64,000 bases of DNA from Lanius collurio (Eukaryota > Chordata > Aves > Passeriformes > Laniidae), in the NCBI GenBank assembly GCA_020086605.1, contig JACBWW010000007.1, positions 23,086,956 to 23,150,955 of the forward strand, in the 5' to 3' direction. Numbering within the stretch: the first letter of the stretch is position 1; every line of letters begins with the position of its first letter. The position numbers and the translations under genes were made by a program. Positions 12,617-23,851 of the stretch are shown here, piece by piece. The notes under the pieces are model-generated. The model was not told where the DNA came from. It did no database searches and saw only the letters and a list, made by a program, of their open reading frames with translations.

Positions 12617-13532
12617 GAAAAATAAAGTTGCTTACATAAATTTGAGGATTTTTCCAAATGTATGACAAACAAAATGACTGTGAGGTTGACAGTACTTAAG
12701 AATAGCAGTAGTGCAGCAAGGGCTGCAGAGCAAAGGGAGGAAGAGTGTTGAGAATTATTCTGGAGAATAATCACATTAAAAATGGATAAGGATTCTGGTC
12801 TTCAGTATAGAAGAGGCAAGTCTGGAGCACAGAGTGTCTATTCATAAGTGATAATTAAAATCAGTTTTGAATGAGATTCCCTTGTGCATGGAGAATAAGA
12901 GAGTCAAGGACAGAGCTCCATGGATTCCCCAAATGAGGTGTAAAATGCAATTAACAGTGAATAGAAACATCCAAAACAAAAAGTACTTCCATATACTGTA
13001 AGAAGAAATGTAAGAAATGAGCAGTTTATTTTTCAGTTGAAGCCATACTTACATGCAACATTCACATTTCAGTCAGTGGTTTCTTTACTGTAGAATTGAA
13101 TTCAAAAGTAGGAAAACCAGTATACTGGAATACTTAAGGAAGTGCTAGGTGTTGAGTGAAAAACCCTGCCATCTTCTGATAGACATTTTACATCTGCAGT
13201 TTCTGTGGATTGTAGAAGAAAAGCCTCTCATTTTACCATTTATTAAGTGATACACTGAATGGAATTAAATCTGTTGAACAGGAAGAAATTTTGAACAAAT
13301 CATTATATTTTTATGAAAAATATTTAATTTATATGAAAAGTTACATTAAAACCCATAGGTAGATAAACATGGAAGATGAATTCAGATCTTCAGGGCGATG
13401 CTGCCAAACTCTTTTCTTTGAAAAAAACCCAATAAAACACACACACACACTTACATACATACACAAGAAAGAAAAGTAGAAGACTGTATTTCTAGTCTGA
13501 AACATAGATTCTTTTGGGTGGGATCATCTCAC
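12617..13532. other. Non-coding stretch
   Basis: AT-rich unique DNA, with a (CA)n and TACA microsatellite at 13436-13464. No gene or interspersed repeat is recognised. Confidence 0.65.
13436..13464. repeat. (CA)n / (TACA)n microsatellite
   Basis: About seven AC units followed by imperfect tacatacataca. Confidence 0.85.
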
Positions 13533-13707
13533 CTAACTTTGTAGGTTACACAGATGTCAGGTAACAGAGGTGTCTGTCCACCTTGAAGCCGTCCCTGATG
13601 CAGCCTGAGGTGCTCCCAGCCCATGACCCGTCTCCTTCTGGGGCAGTGTCTCCCATTAGGTGGATCACACTCCAGCAGCCGCCCTTGGGCACATGTCTGT
13701 ATTGTGC
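13533..13707 (-). CDS. Candidate internal exon, unrecognised gene
   Basis: On the minus strand a good acceptor (gggtctttgtgacag) and a strong donor (GTTAG|GTGAGATG) bound 175 nt. The segment is distinctly richer in GC and CpG (three CpGs) than its surroundings. One frame is open throughout (two lead bases, 57 codons, two trailing bases). Its peptide runs TIQTCAQGRLLECD..., has a CPRRRR basic patch, and ends DICVTYKV. A second frame is open for most of the length but hits a stop just before the donor. The plus strand is closed in all frames. The trailing AG would join the C that opens the candidate terminal exon at 5429 to make a serine codon. The lead phase matches the end of 48631-48700. I recognise no family. 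It could equally be an exon of a long non-coding RNA. Confidence 0.3.
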
Positions 13708-16539
13708 CTGTCACAAAGACCCAGCTATTAGCTTCTGCTGCATTTCACTAGCCTAAATAATTACTCCTTACTGTCCCTCAAATACTTAGTTTAAAATATA
13801 GCTGCACTTGCATTCATTTTATATGTATTTTTAATCAGCTATGCCTGCTGGCCAAGGTTTTTATTTGTCATAATTGATATCTGATGTTATGATCTTTCTG
13901 AAATTAAAATAACTTGCTATAAAGTACTTGCTAAGAGAAGAAAACTAAAGTAAAATTTTTAAAGCAGAGAGAAGACACATGAATAAGAATATGAGTTCAC
14001 TGTTAAAGATGTGCCAAAGCAAACAATGCTCAAAGGGTATTGAGTGAGGTCACTAGGGAGGAGCTGAGTAGCTCCAGGCATGTGTATAACTAATTTTTGA
14101 AATACTACAAGTGTAACTAACATTATAAATAACCATATGTTCATTAAGTAACTGAAGAAGGAAACTCTGGGAAAAGTTTGTCCAGACATTTATAACTTTT
14201 TTAAGGGCAGTTGATTTTTTCCATATGATTTTCATCTCTTGAGACTGCTCATTGTTGAGAGCTGCAGTAAAGGAAAAGAGCAAAGTTATCATCCAAGCTT
14301 AAATGCAAAACATGAAAACATTTGGGATTTAAGCTGATTGTTGGTTGCTTGATATAGCTTTTACTTTATAGCAGAGATCTATAGCAAATCTTCACCAAAA
14401 ACTTAGTTAAGCTTTTTTTCCTAAAGTCTGAAGTGGTGGTTAAATGCCTGAACCTCAAGGGAAGAATATGCCTTCTGCTTATCAAAATGAAGAGGAATTG
14501 TTCAGTACATATTATGCAATTCATCCTCATCATAATTTCATATTCAGCCATAATATAATTGTATACAAAAAAGGAAAACCTTTATATAGCAAGTATACAA
14601 AGAAAGTGAATTTACAAACTGAGAGCAAGGGCAGTTCATAGTGAAAAAAACTGGAATAAAGGCAGGTTACTCGGCAGGCACTATTGTAAATGTCAAGTAG
14701 AGTTTGAGTTAGAGTTAGAGCTGCTAAGTTGGAGACATAATTAGAAAAACCTTCTATGCATGTACAGACTGCCTTTTAAGAACTGGCACACAGTGAAATG
14801 AGAAGGTGAGTAGCATATGGGGGATTAAGGCAGCTGAGTTCTAGTGGTATCTGGAGGCAGAGAGACCTTCGAGACAAAGACAGCTATAGTGGTCACACTG
14901 GTGTTATGTATTTGTTGACTTGTGGCATAGCAGTCGACCCTAATTAAAGGAAGGTTCATCTCATGTAGTTTTCCATCCCAGACAGAGCCTCTGTAATACA
15001 GAAAAGAGGAAGATGTCAGAGGAAAACTCGTCTGGAGAGGTGAAGATTTTTCTTTGACCGACTGATCTCTGTGGCAGTCTGTTTTGATGGAAGCTCTTTG
15101 TACACTTAGCTAAATTGTTAAAAATTATGGTCAGTTGGGTTAAATAAAGGCATTTAGGGGAGATGCAAATTTATCAAGAATTGATATTTCTGTTAAACAT
15201 AGTTTCCAAAAATTACTTCAGTTAGACATCTCTTAAAGTCTTCACAGAAAATCAATTACATATTTACTTGTGCATTTTAAATATTACTTCTGTGTATATT
15301 TATTTTTGGCTTCAGTTTAGATTACAAATAGAATGACACTTGTCTGTGAGCCTACAGAGGGAGAAATAAGTTTGGTAATGCTAACTATATCAGGAACTGA
15401 GGTATACTTTAATTTCTGTATCTTTGTCTTTAGTCTTTTGCTTGGATTTCTCTGGATGCTTTCCTTATAGTTGAGCTTACTCTATGTTTTAAGACATGCT
15501 TTTTAATCAACGTTCTGCAAGTCTAGCAGTACTGCCTGACACAGGGCTTCTACTACATGCAATTGCTGCATCAGGAGGAGGTTATGCTGAATCACAACTC
15601 AATATGAATAGCTTAAAAAGAAAATATTTGAATGTTTGATAGAAACAGAATATTTTTTTTATTTAATACTAAATACAAAATCATGACATATATGTCCTTA
15701 ATAAAATTGAGACCTAATAACTAATGAATTATTATTTACATTAATCTAATGAAAGTAATACTCAGTATTGCTGCTAGGGTTTTAGAGAAAGTCATCAGCT
15801 CAATTGTGAGAAGACTTAACTGTGTACCTGCACCTGGCCAAGGTAGCAAACCCACATCTGGCAAATGTAGCCTTTCCAGCAGGTAAAAGACTTTTCTTCA
15901 TTTCTGCTTATCAATTCAGCGAATAGCTTAAAGATGAGAAACAGCTTGGGAGATGACTAATCAGGAAAGCCCCTACTTTCTCCCAATTAGTAATTTCGTT
16001 AGAAAACCAAAAAAGTGAGGCTGAGATCTGTCGATTTTGAAATCTTGAAGGGCATAGGGACTAGAAATACTCAGTTTCTCTAACTGTGGATAATTTCTTT
16101 TGTATGTATTAAATTGGTTCAAAATGTAGAACTGTTTACAGGGTCATGCGTATTTTACATAAACCTTTATTAACTGGTAAAACACTGTTTGAAAAGATCC
16201 TATTGTGTTTAAAATACAGATTTTTTTTTTTCCATTTTAATTGAAGTTTAATTTTCATTTTTTAAAAAAAATATGGTCCTGGATGTAAGAGGGGGTCATT
16301 CATTATTTTCCAGCTAGGTTGTGTGTAAGAATAGTAAATGTAGGGTAGAATATATTCTTCCTTTATTTATGTGACTCAGCTTCATGGTAAGCAAGTTGCA
16401 GTATTGTCCTGAGATTGTATTTCATTATGGAGTAATCAGTGTGTACTAAGAAACACTGAAAGAAATAACAAAAATATCAGTGTTGTAAGTGGCTGTGCAG
16501 CTCCAGGATATTTTGGCGAAGATCCACAAAACATGTAGG
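13708..16539. other. Non-coding stretch
   Basis: AT-rich unique DNA. Short open frames at 13959-14292, 14366-14551 and 14444-14641 have no family resemblance and AT-driven composition. A strong plus donor at 14806 (AAG|GTGAGT) has no credible exon in front of it. Confidence 0.6.
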
Positions 16540-16830
16540 GTGTTGGCTGAATTGAAGTGGGTGAGCTCTGGGAGGGGGAGATAAGAGCAGCAAGGCACCG
16601 TTTGCACCCTTCAGAAGGGGTGGGTGACACTGGGCATTCAGCTGAAGCCGTGGCCATCCCTCCTGCTGAGGGGTGCTGTGTCCCTCCTGCTGCTGCCTTC
16701 CACAGCCGGCTCAGCAGCAGGGCTCTGGTGCTCCAGCACCGCTTCCCCTGGGAGCCAGAGAATGGCCAGCCTTCCTTGAGGCTGAGCACTTCCAGGAGAG
16801 GCACTGGAGAAGCTGAAAAAGCCCAGGTTG
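16540..16830. other. GC-rich islet with overlapping open frames on both strands
   Basis: About 290 bp rich in G and C, with repeated CTG/CAG-type words and open frames of over 100 codons on each strand (16557-16868 plus, 16436-16804 minus). CpG is low, splice sites are not convincing, and neither peptide resembles a known family. It could be a decayed repeat or exon of unknown kind. Confidence 0.35.
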
Positions 16831-18640
16831 GTTGGAAGTTGTTTTGCTGTTCTTTCCGTGATTCATGAGTGTAGAGTGTGTGGAATATGTTTTCTAGATT
16901 GTTTTGAGGGAGGTGCTAACTGAAGTACACTTTCTAAAGCTTGAAGCAAATCTTGATGCAACAGAAGAAAACTGAAATAAGTAATAAATTATATCTAAAA
17001 CATGCAGGTTGGTTTTCCTGTTACCAATAGGATTGGAGGGAAAATACTGTTCTGGCTTTTTGCAAAATTGGATTTCAGCTAAATGCTTCAGAAAGTACAG
17101 TATCAAGAAAAATCAGTTACTTTGTGAGCTTTTTATATTTGAATTGCTGACTATTCCTCATTACTCAGAGTTTTTTACAATGTGCATGGGTTAAAGTTGA
17201 ATTAGTGTGTTTTATAAATGCCAGGTCTTTAAACACGAAATATCAGATGCCACCCATAGCAGAGGAGTGTAAAGAGTACATGAAGTCTTCCACCTCCATG
17301 TCAATGGCTTGATGGTGTCATCATCAGAATTTATTTCTCTAACCACCTGAAATTGACCTGTTTGACTTTTGAGTTCACTTCTTGGTCTGGTAGGAAGTTG
17401 GAGGTGTTTCTAAATTCAATACTGGCATACTTCATCAGAAAGGAAGAGTTGTTGAAGCGTTGGGAACTGTGTCCCCGTTTCTCTGGGAATATCCGAGCGT
17501 CAAGCGGGGCAGCACAGGGAAAATTTGCACCTCTTCATGTGAATCTTTCATTTGTTGGTACTCTCAGCCTAAAGTTGGTCTTAACTTACTGGCTCATTGC
17601 AGAGCAAGAAAATAATGAAAAAATATATAACTTGTGGACAGGTTTTAGAGATTTTAGAAAAATTCCTCAGACTGATGGAAACATAAGTCTTCCTAAATAT
17701 TTTGTTCCGAGCAGAACTGAGATAGTATTAAATGGCTTTTGTGTATTTTTTCTGTTTGCAATCTTATTGTAAAATTCTCAGAACTGGTTCCATGTAGTCA
17801 AATTGTCCCTATAAACTGAGTGCTTTAAATATGTTGATGCTGAGAGTTTGTTTCAATTCCAAAATCATGTGAAGAAGGGAGTTTAGGAAAGAATGGAAAA
17901 AGGAAATGTTGATTGCCATTATGGTGTAACAAATCTCTGAGATTAATTTGGAATCCCCCACATCTCTATATGTATTGTCTGTTCTCAAGTCTGTGTGCAC
18001 ATTTGATGGAGGGCGTGGAGTAAAATACAGAAAATTAGTCTTCTGTATGAAAGAGGAAATCTCTCTCCATCTTGTCTTATTCATCCTGCCTTGTGCAACA
18101 GTTGCCTAAGCCTAATTCCCTTTTATGTGATACTAATTAACAGCCATGCTGAGTCTGGGACTGTCACAAAGACTAAAGGGTGTTTAATTATTTAGCTCCG
18201 ATAAAGTGGAAGGCAGAGCAGCAGCAGCAGCAGCTGTAACATAAGTCATTGGTACTACATCTCCAAAATATAAGAATTGTTCAGTAATAGCACAGCAATT
18301 CTGTCCTCCTGGCTTGAAGGAAATTCATAGAAATCTAAAGACTGAATATTTGGAGAATGTGTGAGTGATGGGCTTGTCCTCAAGATCACTCCATTCTTTG
18401 GGTATGTTCTTAGACACAATGCCTAGTGATCGTACTCTCATGAAAAGAACACCATTTTACCAGAGACACAATATTCCTAAAGTCATATTTTCAGAAAGGA
18501 GGACATGTAAGAGCATTTTTCTCATTATTTGTTTATAGGTCTATCACCTATATATGTACATGAAGATTTCACATTTGTAGTGCAAATCCCCCATTCTCAC
18601 AAATAGCTTCAATGTGCAAATTTATTGTGGAAATACTTAC
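16831..18640. other. Non-coding stretch
   Basis: AT-rich unique DNA. A small group of CpGs lies at about 17457-17510 inside an open frame (17353-17772, plus, 139 codons) whose peptide I cannot place. It has no clear splice sites. A (GCA)n tract lies at 18218-18233. Confidence 0.55.
18218..18233. repeat. (GCA)5 microsatellite
   Basis: Five consecutive GCA units in unique DNA. Confidence 0.85.
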
Positions 18641-18735
18641 ATGTTTGTATGGTTTTGGATTTGGGCTGGGTTCAAAAGAAGGAGTTGATGGAATTGTTTT
18701 GATATTTGGAGCAAGACATAGAAAAATTAAGCACA
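18641..18735 (-). other. Weak candidate internal exon
   Basis: On the minus strand an acceptor (ctctctttgttgaatacaacag) and a strong donor (ACAT|GTAAGTAT) bound 95 nt. One frame is open, with a Pro/Ser-rich end (PSTPSFEPSPNPKPYKH). It ends in phase 0 and so could precede 12190-12233. The 5' part is itself pyrimidine-rich, so the true acceptor, if any, might be the AG nearer the donor. Confidence 0.18.
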
Positions 18736-20066
18736 CTGTTGTATTCAACAAAGAGAGCTGAGATAGCTAAAATATCAGGTATTTTGTGCCATAATGTGCC
18801 AATGAAGCCCGCCACAAATTTGCAGCATTATTATGCATTAGTGTTCCACTAAAACATGAGGTGGTGTATCTCAGTACTGGAACCACAAGGAGGTCCCAGA
18901 GCTGTAGGCTGTTGGGGCTGCGAAAATACGGCTGTGTCTGTACTTCATTCATACATTCTTCATTAGATAGCTATTTTTGTCATGGTTGAAGAAGCGATAC
19001 TGGACAAAGTGGATGTTTGACTTGATGTAGTAAGTCTGTTTAGTTTTAAATTTGTATTTTAAATAATTTTAAATATTGTGTATATTATGCAAAATTGTAT
19101 TCTGTGAGGAATACATAATATTAAAAATGTTTAAAAAGATGTGTAAAATTGGAACATAAATAACACATCTTCTATTATGAGATTGTGAGTTACATTTTGT
19201 CTGAACAGAACTGGAAGAAGCATCTTAATAGAATGTGATTCCTTAAATCAGAAAGTAACTGTAGCCTTGTTTGGATTTTTGGTAACATGTTGTAGTTCAG
19301 CTTTGGGAGCAATGGCAGCCTGTCTCAGAGCAGTGTGCTTCTGTCTTTAACACACAAGAGTTTGGATGTGATACTACTCATTCCTAATGAACACAAAAAA
19401 CACACCAGTGTGCTGATGTTTAACGGGTTCTGGACTTATTTATGTTCACATTCAGTTCTCAATTATGGATGGATTTTTTTCCTTGTTTGGGGGAAGTAGG
19501 GTAAAAAAGACAGGAAAAGGGAATCTAGTAGCTAGTTCTCAGGTTTTAAAATTATTATTATCTTCATCTTTAAAAATAATTCCTCCTTACAGATTAAGAT
19601 TCATCAGAGCAGAATAAAGATGTCAGAAAGAAACAAGTGCTTTGCTTTCTTGTAAAATAGTTTATTGCCCAGTCTTTCCACCTCATTAGTAGATCTTCAC
19701 ATCTTTTATTCTCAGTTGTGTTAATTCTTCAGCAGTTTTAGGAATGTGGATGGAAGGCAGCTCTCTGCACCAGGGTTAAATCGGATCAGACTGTGTAGTC
19801 ACAAGGCAGAGTGAAAAGAGTGAGTTTATGGGAAAAAAATCAATTGTTGGTGTGCTGAGTACAGATTAAAGCCAGTTTTCCTCATTGTTTATTTAAGAGA
19901 TGAACTTTACTGTGACTGGCAAATGGATCAGGAACCTAAATAATGTCATTGTTTTACTCATTAAAGCTGGAGCAGTGAAATAAACAGTGTTCCAGTAGCA
20001 CAGCCCATGTCTGTGCACAGTCTCTTCAGAATGAGATGATGTAGTGCTGTTAGAAAAAACAATTTT

Positions 20067-20095
20067 TTTGAAATCAATTCTGTGTTGATTTCAAA
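20067..20095. repeat. Perfect inverted repeat, 11-bp arms
   Basis: Arms tttgaaatcaa and ttgatttcaaa separated by a 7-base loop. Confidence 0.9.
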
Positions 20096-21717
20096 GCTAA
20101 ACTTTAATTAATTGGTTCATGCTCAGGATAGCACAGACCAGTTGCTAAATCTTTAGAGTGGCTTATTTTCTGTCCTGCCCTGTGCTGTTGAGTCCTTTAA
20201 TATTTATACATATCAGCATGGATATTTTTAAACTGATACTGGACCTCCAGTCCAGGGTGTAATTTCGTCTTTTCACAAGCTTTGTCTGGTTGTAGAACAA
20301 TGTTTATAAACCTCTACTTGTTATTTGTATTAAATAGTATTTTCAGAACAAAGGTTAGAAAAAGTTTCTCAATGGTATCATTTATTTAATAACAGTCACT
20401 AAGTGCACAGACGCACTTGGTCCTATGTATAAATTCCATATTGTAGTAGAAATATGTCTCTCACTGCTGTGCATTCAGTTTGATTATTATTGCATTTATG
20501 GAATGGCTGGGGTTGCTCAGCCTTTGGCCTTGAGCCGTTGGCGTGCCTCAGGTGGTAAGCAAATTGCATACAAACGCACTGCTTGTCATGTCTTGCTGCT
20601 TAATTTGTTCTTTCGAATAAGTTAGTCTCATAATAGGCAGACGCATCACAAAGCAAAAAAGCATTGGACAGAGATGAAATATTGGCCTTGCAAAGCCCTT
20701 CCCAATATTGAGTCACTTATCTTTCATGGAAAGTAATAAATATTGAAATTAATGGCATGCTTCTGCTTTACAGAATTTGGAAGAATGTTTGCATCTGTCA
20801 GCAGACTCCTAATAAAGTGCCCCTTCACTAGCCCTGTGGTGGGTCTACATTTTCATCTGATGATAGTATTTAAGCACCCTTTTCACAAGAAGGAAGTGAA
20901 ATGCATTGGTGGAGGAATGCCTGTACTCAAAAAACTGATCATCCGTTAATTAGAACACATTCATCACCTTTAATGACAGTGACAATCTAGAGTACATTTT
21001 TGGAGTCACGGAGTGAATACAATGATATTTTTATGCTGGCTTGTTTTTAACATGGTGTTTCTAAAAAGTCACACTAGTGTCTCCTTTGGAACAAAGAGTT
21101 ACATAATTCTGAATAGCTCAGCAGCTCACAAAAATAATAAAGGACAAACAAGATCATGTAACTTCTGGGAAATGAAAAACTTTGTTCTTCCAGAGTATTC
21201 ATTGCAGTGCAGAGAATACATTGCAATGCACACAACAGAGAAATTACTCAGATAGTGACCATGATGTATATTGCCAGAACCTCATAATAGTATTAATTAA
21301 TGATAGATACCTTGATATGTTGCTCTGCTTGTATCAGTTTTTATTATGTTACAGTGTATCCCACAATTATTTGGTGCATGACATCAGTATTTAGAAAGAA
21401 TTATCATTTTGGATGGTTCAGTATTTATCTATTGGCTTTTAATCAGACTATGTGCTATTATCTCTTGCTGAATTCAATAAACCCAAAATGTATTTGCAGG
21501 TCTGTGTATCTGGCAATTTCTGTGGATGATGGATTCAATCTTATTAGACAGTCACTTTGATTTCTTTGATAAATTTTTAATACTTTATGCCCAGATTGGC
21601 CAAGTGTAGTTCTCACTATCTTTTGATCACTAAGCCTGGACTACTAGAACATGCAGTCTAAATAAATAAGGCAGTATCAAGACTCTACAAGCCTAGTATA
21701 AAATCTTTTCAATTTCG

Positions 21718-21749
21718 TGATGAACTGGAACATTTTTCCAAGTTCATCA
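21718..21749. repeat. Near-perfect inverted repeat
   Basis: tgatgaactgg pairs with ccaagttcatca, with one bulged base and a 9-base loop. Confidence 0.85.
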
Positions 21750-23437
21750 TGCTTTTGGGTATTCCTTATATCATAGCATCAAAGCTTGGATGAGTTTTTA
21801 TCTTGTAAAATGTGAGTCAGTAGGATCTGAACCCAAGAGAGTTTATGGACTAATTTCCTGCCTTGAGATGTGACAAATATAATGGAATATTTTAATTGTT
21901 CCATTTGCAGTATTACATCACAAGTCCATCTTGTCTGTCTTTTGCACAAACTGTGTATTCAGGCTAGCGTGTGAGAATAAAGAGAAAGGATTTGTCACTT
22001 GCAGTCCTCTTTGTTTGGGATTCACAGCATGTATTAAGGACACCCATTGGGTGTGTGTGGAATGGTGGCTTTCATATTTCATATTGTGACCAGTAGCAAC
22101 CACAGATAAATTTAATCATACCACTCAAAGAACATGGAAAGCTGAACAGAATACTAATAATGCGAATCATGAATTTTTAAGCTCTCAGAGGATGCTCTAA
22201 AAAGAAATTGATTAATCACTGTGCTAAAATAATATAACACCTTGAAATAGACTTTTTACTTGGGCGAACATCATAAGATAGTGGTTTAGTGTCAATACTG
22301 GATGGCAGTAGTCTCCATAAAGCAGTTCTGGCTCAGTAATGAGTTTGCAGTTATGTTAATTAGTTTAAAATCACTTAGGATTTCTCTTATGTTCATCTTC
22401 TGCTTAACTTGATGCACCTACACCTGTGTACGCATTCAGCACTTGAAGCCCTTCCCTGAATTTGATGGAATTTTTGTTAGTTCACTCATCTGTGGCAAGA
22501 AAACAAAACCACCTCTGCTCAGTAAGGAAAGCTGGTGTTGAGACATTTCTCCAGATCTTACCACAGTTTTTTACCTAGGGGGCAAAGAGTAGTATTTTAC
22601 ACATCAGTACAAAAGGGTTGTGTGCAGTTTTAGTGTGTTACAGCACTAAGAACCATGGCATATCCCTCCAGAAATCCTGGCGCTGCAGCCAGCAGGCCCA
22701 GAAACACAAGCATGGTTTTGCAGTACAGCCTCTGTCATGAAATCTGCTCCATCACTCAAGTAAATCCTGAGCCATCTTGCTGTAGAGAACTGTCAATTTA
22801 TTGATTTTTCTACTTCTTCCTCTTTTTTTTTACACTTTCACCCTGCAGAAAATGTGCTCTAGGGAAAATGGTAGCAAACCAATTAGTAATTCTTTATGAC
22901 AAATTGCATAGAAGCAGCAGGGTGCACTAGATGCTTACTAGAACTACAGTTTAAAAATAAACATCATATGTGAACACAATATTTAAAGCTTCAAAACAGG
23001 TTAACATAATAAGTGGCACTAAACATATTTAAAGAAGTAAAGGACAAAAATAAAATAAATATTGCAGCATCTTAATCAAAATTAGATTTCGCAGCATATA
23101 GTGGGGTAGAACTGTGAAGCCTGAGAGATTGGTTCCATTTGCTGTTAATGTTCAGCTCTCATGCACTGGGTTTTCTGCCCTGAAAGAAAAATATGAGTTC
23201 TCTGGAATAATCCAGCTTTTCATTCTATTTTGCAGCCTTGCCTAAGCAGATGAATCTGATAATTCCTTAAATGGGAAATTTGCCAGCTGAGAGAAACCTA
23301 GAGGGCAACAAATGGGCAGTGATGACAGAATGTCTTGAATGCTGAGAATGTTGTTTTGATTCCACACTGTTTAAAAATATATTTGTCTAGTGGAAGGTAA
23401 ATTGTTGCACAGATAACACAGGAGATTTCCTAGGCAT

Positions 23438-23468
23438 TACACACATACATACACACATGCACACACAG
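23438..23468. repeat. Imperfect (CA)n microsatellite
   Basis: ACACA runs interrupted by TACA and ATGC. Confidence 0.85.
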
Positions 23469-23813
23469 TATTTGTTTGGATTATTTTTTTTTCTGTAGGC
23501 TTAACCCAGATAAATTAAATTACTAAAGCTCTCAAAAAAATAAAAAACCAATAACGGAGGGGATGGGTAAGAGACAGGGCACAAAGCAGTGAAATGAAAG
23601 CAACTCTGCCTTAAGGCTGCAGAGATTTCCTTATCTTATCCTGCTGTTTCTAGGTATTGCAAAACATATGGCTCACCTTTAGGGGCAGTCCCCAAACAGT
23701 GGGAGATGTTGCATCCCATCTGTGCTGCAGCAACTGGAGGTGCAATAACAAGGTGAATTGAGGACGCCAAGATGACTGTGTTTAACTCACTGCTGGTTTA
23801 CTGAGGTGGTGTT

Positions 23814-23851
23814 GGGGGGAGGGTGGTGGGGCACATTCATTTTGGGTGGGG
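23814..23851 (+). other. G-run cluster, possible G-quadruplex
   Basis: Runs of G6, G3, G4, then after a 12-base gap G3 and G4, on the plus strand. The long gap weakens the motif, but three runs are closely spaced. Confidence 0.4.

Noticed and set aside
23683..23740. Minus-strand exon-like piece ending in AAAG|GTGAGCC
   Set aside because: Two frames open and 57 nt long; phases can be made to fit several models, so it carries little information.
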